Positions 8,967-19,720 of a stretch of DNA of 64,000 nt are shown here, one piece after another. The notes beneath the pieces are model-generated. The model ran no database searches and was not told where the DNA came from. It worked only from the letters and a program-made list of their open reading frames with translations. The stretch spans positions 248,001 through 312,000 of the forward strand of contig NZ_LT629689.1 of the NCBI RefSeq assembly GCF_900102035.1, given 5' to 3'. This DNA comes from Pseudomonas extremaustralis. Lineage in GTDB: Bacteria > Pseudomonadota > Gammaproteobacteria > Pseudomonadales > Pseudomonadaceae. Every line of letters starts with the position of its first letter. Position 1 is the stretch's first letter. A program made the translations under genes and the position numbers.

Positions 8967-8983
8967 TGGCATGAAACTTGTTG
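8967..8983 (+). promoter_or_regulatory. Possible degenerate sigma-54 promoter upstream of fliD
   Basis: TGGCAT-N5-TTGTT has the -24 TGGC and correct spacing, but the invariant -12 GC is replaced by GT. fliD is a FleQ/RpoN-dependent gene in P. aeruginosa, which makes the site worth recording, but the mismatch falls at the most conserved position. Confidence 0.3.
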
Positions 8984-9044
8984 CTGTCATGACTTGAAGC
9001 GTAACCAGTCAAGATAACGGCAGCCACCGAACAGGAGATAGATG

Positions 9045-10448
9045 ATGGCGGGTTCAACGGTAAGTGGTATCGGTTCAAACATCGATACGCAATCGATCGT
9101 GACATCCTTGGTCAACGCCGAGAAGGTGCCCAAGCAAACGCAGATCAATACCGCGTCCCAGAAGGCGACCACCACGCTGTCTTCGATCGGCAAGATTCAG
9201 GCAGCGCTGGATGTGTTTCGTGGTGCGTTGGATAGCATGACTGCGAGCTCTAGCTTCACTGGTTTGACCGGTTCGTCTTCGGATGAAAAAGTCGCCACCA
9301 TGACGGCTAGTAACACGGCTTCCAATGGCAGCTTCCGTTTGGTGGTCGATCAATTGGCTCAACCGTCGAAGTTGTCGAGTGCAACGTTCGCGGGTGGCAC
9401 GTCGACCGTGGTGAATACCACGGACAAGCCCACCACGCTGACCATCAGTCAATCCGGCAAGAACTACGATGTGAGCATTCCTTCCGGCGCGACGCTACAG
9501 CAGGTGCGCGATTCGATCAACACGCAGTTTTCAACCTCCGGGCTCAGCGCCAACATCCTGACCGACTCCAATGGCTCGCGCTTGATTCTGACGTCCACCA
9601 CGATGGGCGTGGGCTCCGACCTGACGCTATCGGGTACGTCCGGGCTGGATGTCGGCGCCACGGTGGTCGACACGCCTCAGGATGCGAAATACAGCATTGA
9701 CGGTATTCCTGCGGTCTCCAAGTCCAACACCATTACCGGTGCCCTCAGTGGCGTGGATATCAAGCTGGTATCGGTGTCGGCGCTCAAGACCGCGGGCGAT
9801 ACCAGCACCAACCCCGATAGAAACGCCACACTCATTACGGTCAGTACCAACAATACCGCGCTCAAGTCGGGGGTGAAGGGGTTTGTCGACACCTACAATG
9901 CCTTGATCACTGCGATGAACGCCGAGACCAAGGTAACGACCAACGCTGACGGTTCTATCACGGCTGCGACGCTGACCAGCGACTCGACCATGCGTTCGCT
10001 GCAAAGCGCGATCCGTAATGAGTTCAACGCCCTGTCAGGTACTGGCACATTCAAGTCCCTTGCTCAGTTTGGTGTCACCACCGACTCCTCCACTGGTCTG
10101 CTATCGATCAATGACAAGAAGTGGGATGCGGCGGTCAAAACCAACTCCGCCGATATCAACAGCATGTTTACCGGTGACAACGGCATGCTGGCACGCATGA
10201 AAAGCGCTACCGACGATTACGCCAAGGCGAGCACTGGTATTCTAGCGACGCGTTCCACCACGCTGTCCGATACGTTGAAGGACCTGACCAAGCAACAGTC
10301 TTCCCTAGACGAACGCATGACTCTGCTGACCAACAGCCTGTCGGCCAAATACAACGCCATGGACACTCTGGTCGCTCAATTACGCCAGCAAAGCACCAGT
10401 GTCATGACCACGCTCAATGCGTTGAACAACGTCAAGTCCAGTAGTTAA
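9045..10448 (+). CDS. fliD: Flagellar filament cap protein FliD (HAP2)
   Basis: FliD forms the cap under which flagellin subunits fold at the filament tip. The product (467 aa from this start) begins MAGSTVSGIGSNIDTQSIVT, the typical FliD N-terminus, and contains the hook-associated N-domain to about 100, a variable central region, and the C-terminal domain with TYNALITAMNAETKVTTN and the final coiled coil (DERMTLLTNSLSAKYNAMDTL, split as seen from about 420). Two in-frame ATGs, at 9042 and 9045, are possible; 9045 is preferred because it sits 7 nt from AGGAG. A strong terminator follows immediately. In Pseudomonas FliD has also been linked to mucin adhesion. Confidence 0.95.
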   Translation: MAGSTVSGIGSNIDTQSIVTSLVNAEKVPKQTQINTASQKATTTLSSIGKIQAALDVFRGALDSMTASSSFTGLTGSSSDEKVATMTASNTASNGSFRLVVDQLAQPSKLSSATFAGGTSTVVNTTDKPTTLTISQSGKNYDVSIPSGATLQQVRDSINTQFSTSGLSANILTDSNGSRLILTSTTMGVGSDLTLSGTSGLDVGATVVDTPQDAKYSIDGIPAVSKSNTITGALSGVDIKLVSVSALKTAGDTSTNPDRNATLITVSTNNTALKSGVKGFVDTYNALITAMNAETKVTTNADGSITAATLTSDSTMRSLQSAIRNEFNALSGTGTFKSLAQFGVTTDSSTGLLSINDKKWDAAVKTNSADINSMFTGDNGMLARMKSATDDYAKASTGILATRSTTLSDTLKDLTKQQSSLDERMTLLTNSLSAKYNAMDTLVAQLRQQSTSVMTTLNALNNVKSSS

Positions 10449-10461
10449 TCCCTATGTATAG

Positions 10462-10493
10462 AAAGGGCCAGGCAACCTGCCTGGCCTTTTTTT
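10462..10493 (+). terminator. Strong rho-independent terminator after fliD
   Basis: Stem GGCCAGGC (10466-10473) / GCCTGGCC (10479-10486), loop AACCT, followed by seven T (10487-10493). It separates fliD from fliS-fliT, so those genes need read-through or their own promoter; I found no GG-N10-GC site in 10494-10587. Confidence 0.93.
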
Positions 10494-10587
10494 ATAGCGG
10501 GACGACTGGCGCTAAAGCTTTTTGCGACCCAGTCGACATATTGGTTACTGAAATCCTTTTTGCTGTCGCCTGTCACGAGGTAGAAAC

Positions 10588-10992
10588 ATGAATCCCATGA
10601 GAGCCCTTCGCCAATACCAGAAGGTCAATTCCCATGCTCAGATCTCCGAAGCTAGCCCGCATCGCCTGGTGCAGATGCTGATGGAAGGCGGGCTTGACCG
10701 TATGGCCCAAGCCAAGGGTGCGCTGGCGCGTGGCGACATCGCCCAGAAAGGCCTGATGCTTGGTAAGGCGATAGATATCGTGATCGGTCTGCGTGACGGC
10801 CTGGATGCGCAAAAGAGCGATAACCCTGCTTACGTCCAGCAGTTGGAAAGTTTGTACGCCTACATGACCAATCGTCTTATGGAAGCGAATCTGCACAACG
10901 ATGCCGACATGATCGACGAAGTCGCCCGTTTGCTTATTACCGTGAAGGAAGGCTGGGACGCCATCGCCGTGCCACAGGCTGTCACCGAATAA
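10588..10992 (+). CDS. fliS: Flagellin export chaperone FliS
   Basis: FliS binds the C-terminal helix of flagellin in the cytoplasm and keeps it unfolded for export through FlhA. The 134-aa product has the family signature near the N-terminus: MRALRQYQKVNSHAQISEAS followed by PHRLVQMLMEGGLDRMAQAKGA, then the four-helix bundle with AIDIVIGLRDGLD and a C-terminal DMIDEVARLLITVKEGWDAI. Length is normal. An ACGAGG ribosome site precedes the ATG. It lies 95 nt after the fliD terminator and 41 nt before the fliT-like gene. Confidence 0.94.
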   Translation: MNPMRALRQYQKVNSHAQISEASPHRLVQMLMEGGLDRMAQAKGALARGDIAQKGLMLGKAIDIVIGLRDGLDAQKSDNPAYVQQLESLYAYMTNRLMEANLHNDADMIDEVARLLITVKEGWDAIAVPQAVTE

Positions 10993-11033
10993 GGCACAGC
11001 AGAGAAGGGCCTGACGGCCTTGAGGAATATGTC

Positions 11034-11330
11034 ATGAGCCAAGCACTGCAACGCATTGATGAAACCCGTGAGGCGCTGATGGGCGCGCTGGCAGACCGTA
11101 ACTGGGATGCCATTGGCGAACTCGATATGGGCTGTCGCAACGTGATCGAGCAGGTGCTCAATGAAGCACCGGTGGACGAAGATGCGTTGCGTGAAAAGTT
11201 GGAGAGCCTGCTGGTGGTTTATCAGCAATTGCTCGAAGTGACGACGGGCGAGCGCCAGGCGATTTTCGAAGAGATGTCGCAGATCAACCAAGCGAAAAGT
11301 GCGTCAAAGGTTTACCATCTGTTTGGTTGA
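11034..11330 (+). CDS. fliT: FliT-like flagellar chaperone (FleP position)
   Basis: A 98-aa, mostly helical, acidic protein (for example ALMGALADRNWDAIGELDMG and LVVYQQLLEVTTGERQAIFE). Its size, helical pattern and position right after fliS match the small FliT-like genes of Pseudomonas flagellar loci (the fleP position in P. aeruginosa). FliT binds FliD and guides it to the export gate; sequence identity to enteric FliT is low, so function is assigned mostly from context. The ATG at 11034 is preceded by GAGGA. The following 169 nt up to fleQ contain no other gene. Confidence 0.75.
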   Translation: MSQALQRIDETREALMGALADRNWDAIGELDMGCRNVIEQVLNEAPVDEDALREKLESLLVVYQQLLEVTTGERQAIFEEMSQINQAKSASKVYHLFG

Positions 11331-11499
11331 ACGGGCGCAGTTAATCCGACCGGCGCGTCATATATTTGACTGTGCCAGCATTTTTGACTTAACTAGTGCT
11401 GTTTTCAGATTTCAGACGTCTATAGAGTAAGAAGTCCTACGGCCGTCTCGATCGCCCTCGCTCTGGGGCAGGAAGTTTTACTAGGGAAGTTGCTATTGC

Positions 11500-12975
<1,476 letters not shown>

Positions 12976-13015
12976 CGCCTGTTTTCTAACTGACTGAAAA
13001 ACAAGCCTATTTTTT

Positions 13016-13032
13016 TAGGCACGGGTATTGCT
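13016..13032 (+). promoter_or_regulatory. Sigma-54 promoter of fleS-fleR
   Basis: AGGCACGGGTATTGCTA: GG at 13018-13019, exactly 10 nt, GC at 13030-13031, with TTGCT in the -12 element. It lies about 50 nt upstream of the fleS start. The -24 element also forms the right arm of a GCCTA-TTTTTT-TAGGC hairpin (13005-13020). Confidence 0.88.
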
Positions 13033-13082
13033 ACAGCCCTCGCAACGTTCCGTTTAACTGACGGTCAGCCAAGCGAGAGAGC

Positions 13083-14297
13083 ATGATGCCCCACGCCGCC
13101 CAACTATCTTCGGTCCCTGAGCCCCAGGGACCTGTCCCGACTGTAGAACAGCTCAGCCGTAATGGCCTGGAACAGGCCTTTTCGTTGTTCAGTCAGATGT
13201 CGAGCCAATTGACCGATTCCTACAGCCTGCTGGAAGCCCGGGTTTCCGAGCTCAAGGGCGAATTGGCCGTGGTCAGCGCCCAGCGCATGGAGGAGTTGGC
13301 CGAAAAAGAGCGTTTGGCCAACCGCCTGCAAAACCTGCTGTCGCTGCTGCCCGGCGGTGTGATCGTCATCGACGACCAGGGCCGCGTGCGCGAAGCCAAC
13401 CCGGCCGCCTGCGAACTGCTTGGCCTGCCGCTTGAGGGCGAGTTGTGGCGCCATGTCATCAGCCGTTGCTTTGCGCCGCGTGAAGATGACGGTCACGAGA
13501 TCTCCCTGAAAGACGGGCGTCGCTTGTCCATCGCTACCCGCTCCCTGGATGCGGAGCCTGGCCAGTTGGTGCTGCTCAACGACCTGACTGAAACCCGTCA
13601 TCTGCAAGACCAGTTGGCGCGCCATGAGCGTTTGTCGTCCCTTGGGCGGATGGTCGCTTCTTTGGCGCATCAGATCCGCACCCCGCTGTCCGCTGCGCTG
13701 ATTTACGCCAGTCATTTGACTGATGAGCAATTGCCGGCCGCCACCCAGCAACGATTCGCCGGTCGGCTCAAGGAGCGCCTGCATGAGTTGGAGCACCAGG
13801 TGCGCGACATGCTGGTGTTTGCCCGCGGCGAGTTGCCGATGACCGACCGCCTCACGCCGGCCGAGCTGATGCAGGCGCTGCAAGCCGCTGCGGCCACCCA
13901 TATTCAAGACACCCAGGTGCGCTGGCAATGCGACAGTCGCCTTGGCGAGCTGCTGTGCAACCGCGACACCCTGGTGGGCGCACTGCTCAATCTGATCGAG
14001 AACGCCATCCAGGCCAGCGGCCCGGATGCGCGGCTCAAGGTGCACCTGTACAACCGCGAGCAAACCCTGCGCCTGTGCATCAGCGACAGCGGCAGCGGGA
14101 TTGATCCCGCCGTGCTGCGCCGCCTGGGCGAGCCTTTTTTCACCACCAAGACCAACGGCACCGGCCTGGGGCTGACCGTGGTCAAGGCCGTGGCCCGCGC
14201 TCATCAGGGCGAGCTGCAGCTGCATTCCCGGTTGGGGCGCGGCACTTGTGCATTGATGACCTTGCCGCTGTTTTCATGCGCGGCAGACACGGAGTAA
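13083..14297 (+). CDS. fleS: Sensor histidine kinase FleS (FlrB-type)
   Basis: FleS is the cytoplasmic kinase that phosphorylates FleR to turn on the rod/hook genes. The 404-aa protein has no membrane segment. Order of domains: N-terminal coiled coil (about 25-80), PAS domain (about 85-170, GGVIVIDDQGRVREANPAAC), HisKA with phosphoacceptor H196 in SLAHQIRTPLSAAL, and HATPase (about 285-400; NLIENAIQAS, ISDSGSGI, TNGTGLGLTVVKAV). ATGs at 13083 and 13086 are both possible; GCGAGAGAG lies just upstream. fleR begins 6 nt after the stop. Expression should follow the RpoN site at 13016-13032 and so depend on FleQ. Confidence 0.95.
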   Translation: MMPHAAQLSSVPEPQGPVPTVEQLSRNGLEQAFSLFSQMSSQLTDSYSLLEARVSELKGELAVVSAQRMEELAEKERLANRLQNLLSLLPGGVIVIDDQGRVREANPAACELLGLPLEGELWRHVISRCFAPREDDGHEISLKDGRRLSIATRSLDAEPGQLVLLNDLTETRHLQDQLARHERLSSLGRMVASLAHQIRTPLSAALIYASHLTDEQLPAATQQRFAGRLKERLHELEHQVRDMLVFARGELPMTDRLTPAELMQALQAAAATHIQDTQVRWQCDSRLGELLCNRDTLVGALLNLIENAIQASGPDARLKVHLYNREQTLRLCISDSGSGIDPAVLRRLGEPFFTTKTNGTGLGLTVVKAVARAHQGELQLHSRLGRGTCALMTLPLFSCAADTE

Positions 14298-14303
14298 GAC
14301 GTA

Positions 14304-15680
14304 ATGGCTATCAAGGTTCTGTTGGTAGAAGACGACCGCGCCCTGCGGGAAGCATTGGCTGACACGCTGCTGCTGGCGGGCCATGACTATCGGGCGGTCG
14401 GGTCTGCCGAGGATGCCTTGGAGGCGGTGGAGCAGGAGTCCTTCAGCCTGGTGGTCAGTGATGTGAACATGCCGGGCATGGACGGCCACCAGTTGCTGGG
14501 CCTGTTGCGTGCGCGTCAGCCGCAATTGCCGGTATTGCTGATGACTGCCCACGGCGCCGTCGAGCGTGCGGTGGATGCCATGCGCCAGGGCGCAGCGGAC
14601 TACCTGGTCAAACCCTTCGAGCCCAAGGCGCTGATCGAGTTGGTGGCGCGGCATGCCCTGGGCGTGATCCCGCGTGGGGAGGATCAGGGGCCGATCGCCT
14701 TCGAGCCGGCCAGTGCCCAATTGCTGGAGTTGGCCGCTCGCGTGGCGCGCAGTGACTCCACTGTGTTGATTTCCGGCGAGTCCGGTACCGGCAAGGAGGT
14801 GCTGGCGCGCTATATCCACCAGCAGTCCACCCGTGCCGAGCAACCCTTTATCGCCATCAACTGTGCGGCGATCCCCGACAACATGCTCGAGGCCACCCTG
14901 TTCGGTCACGAAAAAGGCTCGTTCACCGGCGCCATCGCGGCCCAGGCCGGCAAGTTCGAGCAGGCCGACGGCGGCACCATCCTGCTCGATGAAATTTCGG
15001 AAATGCCCCTGGGCCTGCAGGCCAAACTGCTGCGCGTGCTGCAGGAGCGTGAAGTGGAGCGCGTGGGCGCACGCAAGCCGATCCAGTTGGATATTCGTGT
15101 GGTAGCCACCACCAACCGCGACCTTGCTGGCGAAGTTGCGGCGGGGCGCTTTCGTGAAGACTTGTTCTACCGGCTCTCGGTGTTCCCCCTGGCCTGGCGC
15201 CCGTTGCGCGAGCGTCCGGCGGATATCATTCCACTGGCCGAGCGCCTGCTCGGCAACCACGTCAAAAAAATGAAGCACACCCAGGCGCGGCTGTCGGCCG
15301 AGGCTCAGGCCTGTCTGATCGGCTATCCGTGGCCCGGTAATGTGCGCGAATTGGATAACGCCATCCAGCGTGCGCTGATCCTGCAGCAGGGCGGGCTGAT
15401 CCAGCCCCAGGATTTCTGCCTGGCCATGGGCAGCGGTGCCGCGCCGCTGCCGGTCCTGGCGCCCGTGCCGGTGGCTGTCGAGGCGCAGGCCGCCGGGGCG
15501 CTGGGCGATGATCTGCGTCGCCGCGAGTTCCAGATGATCATCGACACCCTGCGCGCCGAACGTGGCCGCCGCAAGGAAGCGGCTGAACGCCTGGGCATCA
15601 GCCCGCGTACCCTGCGCTACAAACTGGCGCAGATGCGCGACGCGGGGATGGACGTGGAAGCTTATCTATTCGCTACCTGA
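14304..15680 (+). CDS. fleR: Response regulator FleR (sigma-54 activator of rod/hook genes)
   Basis: FleR, activated by FleS, drives the sigma-54 promoters of basal-body, hook and related genes. The 458-aa product has a receiver domain with phosphoacceptor D53 ([12 protein letters not shown]), an AAA+ domain with Walker A GESGTGKE, the GSFTGA variant of the sigma-54 contact loop, and [12 protein letters not shown], and a C-terminal Fis-type HTH ([20 protein letters not shown], about 425-450). The GSFTGA loop (Ser for Ala) is also seen in other FleR/FlrC proteins as far as I recall. A hairpin terminator follows at 15691. Confidence 0.96.
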   Translation: MAIKVLLVEDDRALREALADTLLLAGHDYRAVGSAEDALEAVEQESFSLVVSDVNMPGMDGHQLLGLLRARQPQLPVLLMTAHGAVERAVDAMRQGAADYLVKPFEPKALIELVARHALGVIPRGEDQGPIAFEPASAQLLELAARVARSDSTVLISGESGTGKEVLARYIHQQSTRAEQPFIAINCAAIPDNMLEATLFGHEKGSFTGAIAAQAGKFEQADGGTILLDEISEMPLGLQAKLLRVLQEREVERVGARKPIQLDIRVVATTNRDLAGEVAAGRFREDLFYRLSVFPLAWRPLRERPADIIPLAERLLGNHVKKMKHTQARLSAEAQACLIGYPWPGNVRELDNAIQRALILQQGGLIQPQDFCLAMGSGAAPLPVLAPVPVAVEAQAAGALGDDLRRREFQMIIDTLRAERGRRKEAAERLGISPRTLRYKLAQMRDAGMDVEAYLFAT

Positions 15681-15690
15681 TCGGTAACAA

Positions 15691-15716
15691 GGTCGACAAG
15701 GTTTGTCGCCTTTTCT
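15691..15716 (+). terminator. Terminator after fleR
   Basis: Stem CGACAA (15694-15699) / TTGTCG (15703-15708), with outer GG/CC pairs across a single bulged T, followed by TTTTCTT. It closes the fleSR transcript just ahead of the fliE promoter. Confidence 0.7.
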
Positions 15717-15734
15717 TACGAATTGCTACAGAGC

Positions 15735-15750
15735 TGGCACCCTTGTTGCT
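15735..15750 (+). promoter_or_regulatory. Sigma-54 promoter of the fliE operon
   Basis: TGGCACCCTTGTTGCT: a full match to TGGCAC-N5-TTGC, with GG at 15736-15737 and GC at 15748-15749. It lies about 60 nt upstream of the fliE ATG and should serve fliE through fliJ and perhaps the genes up to hptB. Confidence 0.92.
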
Positions 15751-15811
15751 ACCTCCCCTAGTAATCGCTGCGTAGTGTCAAAAAATTGCGGGTTGTCGGA
15801 GAGAGAAGTTC

Positions 15812-16141
15812 ATGAGCCAGGGTATCGAGTTCAATCGGTTGATGTTGGATATGCGCTCCATGCAAATGGATGCCATGGCTCAACCGAAATCCGTCGCGCC
15901 AGCACCGGAATTGGGCCAAAGCAATTTTGCCGACATGCTCGGCCAAGCCATCAACAAGGTCAGTGACACCCAGCAAGCCTCCAATCAGTTGGCCACCGCG
16001 TTCGAGATCGGCAAAAGCGGCGTGGACCTCACCGATGTGATGGTCGCCTCGCAAAAGGCCAGCGTCTCGTTCCAGGCCCTGACCCAAGTGCGTAACAAGC
16101 TGGTTCAGGCCTATCAAGACATCATGCAGATGCCGGTTTAA
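15812..16141 (+). CDS. fliE: Flagellar hook-basal body adaptor FliE
   Basis: FliE connects the MS-ring to the rod and is the first exported substrate. The 109-aa product ends with the conserved FliE segment ([20 protein letters not shown], then [20 protein letters not shown] and [17 protein letters not shown]). Length and C-terminal [12 protein letters not shown] are diagnostic. GGAGAG precedes the ATG. fliF follows after 16 nt. Confidence 0.96.
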   Translation: MSQGIEFNRLMLDMRSMQMDAMAQPKSVAPAPELGQSNFADMLGQAINKVSDTQQASNQLATAFEIGKSGVDLTDVMVASQKASVSFQALTQVRNKLVQAYQDIMQMPV

Positions 16142-16157
16142 GGGCGAGATTTAAGTC

Positions 16158-17933
16158 ATGGCAGAAGCAGTCTCCGACAACCTACCCGCCAAGGCAGACG
16201 GCAAGCCGCCACTGTTTGGCCTGTCGTTCCTGGAAAACCTCTCGGAAATGACCATGTTGCGTCAGGTGGGCCTGATGGTCGGCCTGGCTGCCAGCGTGGC
16301 GATTGGATTTGCCGTGGTGTTGTGGTCGCAGCAACCCGACTATCGGCCGCTGTATGGCAGCCTGGCGGGCATGGATTCCAAGCAGATCATGGAAACCCTC
16401 GCCGCCGCCGACATCGCCTACACCGTGGAGCCCAACTCCGGCGCGCTGCTGGTCAAGTCCGACGATGTCGCCCGTGCGCGCATGAAACTCGCGGCGGCCG
16501 GCGTGACCCCGTCCGACAGCAACATCGGTTTTGAAATCCTCGACAAGGACCAGGGCCTGGGGACCAGCCAGTTCATGGAGGCTACCCGCTACCGTCGTGG
16601 CCTGGAAGGCGAACTGGCGCGCACCATCTCTAGCTTGAACAACGTCAAGGGTGCCCGCGTGCACCTGGCCATTCCGAAAAGCTCGGTGTTCGTGCGTGAC
16701 GAACGCAAGCCCAGCGCCTCGGTATTGGTGGAACTGTTTTCCGGCCGCTCCCTGGAGCCTGGCCAAGTGCTGGCGATCATCAACCTGGTGGCCACCAGCG
16801 TTCCCGAATTGAGCAAGTCGCAAATCACCGTGGTGGACCAGAAGGGCAACCTGCTGTCCGACCAGGCCGAGAACTCCTCGCTGACCCAGGCCGGCAAGCA
16901 GTTCGACTACAGCCGCCGCATGGAAAGCATGTTGACCCAGCGGGTGCATAACATCCTGCAACCGGTACTGGGTAACGACCGCTACAAGGCTGAAGTGTCC
17001 GCCGATGTGGACTTCAGCGCCGTCGAGTCGACCTCCGAGCAGTTCAACCCCGACCAGCCGGCCTTGCGCAGCGAGCAGTCGACCAGCGAACAACGCACCG
17101 CCAGCAACGGCCCGCAAGGCGTGCCCGGCGCCCTGAGCAATCAGCCGCCGGCCCCGGCCTCGGCGCCGCAAACCACTGGTGGCTCTGCCGCGACCGCTGG
17201 CGCGATCCAGCCAGGGCAGCCACTGCTGGACGCCAACGGCCAGCAGATCATGGACCCGGCCACCGGCCAGCCGATGCTCGCCCCGTACCCGGCGGACAAG
17301 CGTAACCAGTCCACCAAGAACTTCGAACTCGACCGTTCCATCAGCCACACCAAGCAGCAGCAAGGCCGTATCAATCGCCTGTCGGTGTCGGTGGTGGTCG
17401 ATGACCAGGTCAAGGTCAATGCGGCTGACGGTGCGGTGACCCGTGCCCCATGGAGCGCCGACGAATTGGCGCGCTTCACTCGCCTGGTACAGGACGCGGT
17501 CGGTTTCGACGCCAGCCGTGGCGACAGCGTCAGCGTGATCAACATGCCGTTCTCCGCCGAACGTGGCGAAGTGATTGCCGAACCGTCGTTCTACTCGCAG
17601 CCGTGGTTCTGGGACATCGTCAAGCAAGTGCTGGGGGTCTTGTTCATCCTGGTGCTGGTGTTCGGCGTGCTGCGTCCGGTGCTCAACAACATCACCGGCA
17701 ACGGCAAGAAACAACTGGCCCTGGCCGGTGGCGACGTAGAGTTGGGTGGCATGGGCGGCCTGGACGGCGAACTGGCCAACGACCGCGTCAGTCTCGGCGG
17801 TCCGCAAAGCATCCTGTTGCCAAGCCCGAGCGAAGGCTATGACGCTCAGCTGAATGCAATCAAGAGTCTGGTGGCAGAAGACCCGGGCCGTGTGGCTCAG
17901 GTCGTGAAAGAGTGGATTAACGCAGATGAGTGA
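16158..17933 (+). CDS. fliF: Flagellar MS-ring protein FliF
   Basis: FliF makes the MS-ring in the inner membrane, the foundation of the basal body. The 591-aa product has a first membrane segment at about 35-58 (QVGLMVGLAASVAIGFAVVL), periplasmic ring-building motifs (DQGLGTSQFMEATRYRRGLE, then ARVHLAIPKSSVFVRDERKP), a flexible Pro/Gln-rich insertion (about 300-385) and a second membrane segment at about 490-510 (ILVLVFGVLRPVL). The C-terminal tail (SLVAEDPGRVAQVVKEWIN) is the FliG-binding segment. The stop overlaps the fliG start by 8 nt, suggesting translational coupling between the two partners. Confidence 0.97.
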   Translation: MAEAVSDNLPAKADGKPPLFGLSFLENLSEMTMLRQVGLMVGLAASVAIGFAVVLWSQQPDYRPLYGSLAGMDSKQIMETLAAADIAYTVEPNSGALLVKSDDVARARMKLAAAGVTPSDSNIGFEILDKDQGLGTSQFMEATRYRRGLEGELARTISSLNNVKGARVHLAIPKSSVFVRDERKPSASVLVELFSGRSLEPGQVLAIINLVATSVPELSKSQITVVDQKGNLLSDQAENSSLTQAGKQFDYSRRMESMLTQRVHNILQPVLGNDRYKAEVSADVDFSAVESTSEQFNPDQPALRSEQSTSEQRTASNGPQGVPGALSNQPPAPASAPQTTGGSAATAGAIQPGQPLLDANGQQIMDPATGQPMLAPYPADKRNQSTKNFELDRSISHTKQQQGRINRLSVSVVVDDQVKVNAADGAVTRAPWSADELARFTRLVQDAVGFDASRGDSVSVINMPFSAERGEVIAEPSFYSQPWFWDIVKQVLGVLFILVLVFGVLRPVLNNITGNGKKQLALAGGDVELGGMGGLDGELANDRVSLGGPQSILLPSPSEGYDAQLNAIKSLVAEDPGRVAQVVKEWINADE

Positions 17934-18945
17934 TAATCGAGCCGCTGTTGCCAAACTCACCAAGGTCGACAAAGCCGCAGTCCTGCTGCTGTCCCTGGGT
18001 GAAACCGACGCCGCCCAAGTGCTGCGTCACATGGGCCCCAAAGAGGTTCAACGGGTCGGCGTGGCCATGGCGCAAATGCGCAATGTGCACCGTGAGCAAG
18101 TCGAACAGGTGATGAGCGAGTTCGTCGAGATCGTCGGCGACCAGACCAGCCTGGGCGTCGGCTCCGACAGTTACATCCGCAAGATGCTCACCTCGGCCCT
18201 GGGCGAAGACAAAGCCAACGGCCTGATCGACCGCATCCTGCTGGGCGGTAACACCAGCGGCCTGGACAGCCTCAAGTGGATGGAACCGCGTGCCGTGGCC
18301 GACGTGATCCGCTACGAGCACCCGCAGATCCAGGCCATCGTGGTGGCGTACCTCGACCCCGACCAGGCTGGTGAAGTGCTGGGCCACTTCGATCATAAAG
18401 TGCGCCTGGACATCATCCTGCGCGTGTCGTCGCTGAACACCGTGCAGCCGGCGGCCTTGAAAGAACTCAACACGATTCTCGAGAAGCAGTTCTCCGGCAA
18501 CTCGAACGCTTCGCGTACCACCCTGGGCGGTATCAAGCGCGCGGCCGACATCATGAACTTCCTCGACAGCTCGGTCGAAGGCCAGTTGATGGACTCGATC
18601 CGCGAGATCGACGACACCCTGTCCGGCCAGATCGAAGACCTCATGTTCGTGTTCAACAACCTCTCCGATGTCGACGACCGTGGCATCCAGGCGTTGCTGC
18701 GCGAAGTGTCCTCCGACGTGCTGGTGCTGGCCCTCAAGGGTTCGGACGAAGGCGTCAAGGAAAAGATCTTCAAGAACATGTCCAAGCGTGCTTCCGAACT
18801 GTTGCGCGACGACCTGGAAGCCAAGGGCCCGGTGCGCGTCAGCGACGTGGAAACCGCGCAGAAAGAAATCCTCACCATTGCCCGCCGTATGGCCGAAGCC
18901 GGAGAAATCGTTCTCGGCGGGAAGGGCGGCGAAGAAATGATCTAA
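17926..18945 (+). CDS. fliG: Flagellar motor switch protein FliG
   Basis: FliG sits on the cytoplasmic face of the MS-ring and transmits torque from the stators. The 339-aa product has the N-terminal FliF-binding domain (LTKVDKAAVLLLSLGETDAA), the middle domain with EHPQIQAIVVAYLDPDQAGE (the conserved EHPQ motif for FliM contact), and the C-terminal torque helix (FVFNNLSDVDDRGIQALLRE and the charged stretch following). Length is standard. The ATG lies inside the end of fliF. Confidence 0.98.
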   Translation: MSDNRAAVAKLTKVDKAAVLLLSLGETDAAQVLRHMGPKEVQRVGVAMAQMRNVHREQVEQVMSEFVEIVGDQTSLGVGSDSYIRKMLTSALGEDKANGLIDRILLGGNTSGLDSLKWMEPRAVADVIRYEHPQIQAIVVAYLDPDQAGEVLGHFDHKVRLDIILRVSSLNTVQPAALKELNTILEKQFSGNSNASRTTLGGIKRAADIMNFLDSSVEGQLMDSIREIDDTLSGQIEDLMFVFNNLSDVDDRGIQALLREVSSDVLVLALKGSDEGVKEKIFKNMSKRASELLRDDLEAKGPVRVSDVETAQKEILTIARRMAEAGEIVLGGKGGEEMI

Positions 18946-18955
18946 GGCGCCACTC

Positions 18956-19720
18956 ATGTCGAACAAAGATGAGGCTCCCAGCGATCTGATTCGCGCACGG
19001 GATGTCGGCGGGTTCGACATCTGGTCGTTGCCCAGCTTCGATCCCCATGTGCCGGAGCCCGAACCGGAGCCTGTGGAAGAACCACCGGTGGAGATGGAAG
19101 AAGTGCCGCTGGAGGAAGTCCAGCCACTGACCCTGGAAGAGTTGGAAAGCATTCGTCAGGAGGCTTACAACGAAGGCTTGGTCGCCGGTGAAAAAGACGG
19201 TTTTCGCAGTGCCACCCTCAAGGTGCGCCAGGAAGCCGAGGTGGCCTTGGGCGTCAAGCTGGCCAGTCTCGAACGCTTGATGGGCAGCCTGTTCGATCCC
19301 ATCGCCGAGCAGGATGCGCAGCTGGAAAAAACCATGGTCGGCCTGGTGGAGCACATCGCCCGCCAAGTGATCCAGCGCGAGCTGGTGCTGGACTCCAGTC
19401 AGATCGAAAGCGTCATGCGCGAAGCGCTCAAGCTGCTACCCCTGGGCGTCGGTAATGTGCGCTTGTATATCAACCCGCAGGATTTCGAGCAGGTCAAAGC
19501 CCTGCGCGAGCGCCATGAAGAAACCTGGCGCATCGTCGAAGACGCCGCGCTGCAGCCTGGCGGTTGCCGCGTCGAGACCGAATACAGTCGCATCGATGCC
19601 ACGGTGGAAACCCGTATCAGCCAGATCATGGCCAAGCTGCTGGATCAGCTCCATGAGCAGGTCCTGAACCCGGCCGAACCTGACTTGAGTGTGGACCTGG
19701 ACACTCCCGATGCGCCTTGA
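18956..19720 (+). CDS. fliH: Flagellar assembly protein FliH (FliI regulator)
   Basis: FliH binds the export ATPase FliI and tethers it to FliN. The 254-aa product has a Glu/Pro-rich N-terminal part (about 25-65, repeated PEPEPEP-like residues), a central region with a GxxxG-like heptad pattern ([17 protein letters not shown]) and a C-terminal FliH/V-type ATPase E-subunit-like domain ([52 protein letters not shown]). Its last 11 nt overlap the fliI start. It belongs to the fliEFGHIJ operon. Confidence 0.94.
   Translation: MSNKDEAPSDLIRARDVGGFDIWSLPSFDPHVPEPEPEPVEEPPVEMEEVPLEEVQPLTLEELESIRQEAYNEGLVAGEKDGFRSATLKVRQEAEVALGVKLASLERLMGSLFDPIAEQDAQLEKTMVGLVEHIARQVIQRELVLDSSQIESVMREALKLLPLGVGNVRLYINPQDFEQVKALRERHEETWRIVEDAALQPGGCRVETEYSRIDATVETRISQIMAKLLDQLHEQVLNPAEPDLSVDLDTPDAP

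Noticed and set aside
10506..10526. TGGCGC...TTTTTGCG upstream of fliS as an RpoN site
   Set aside because: GG and GC are 14 nt apart instead of 10.
16182..17972. 596-codon - strand frame opposite fliF
   Set aside because: A shadow of fliF codon bias; no ribosome site or recognisable domain. The same holds for 32587-34875 (-) and 58466-59911 (+).
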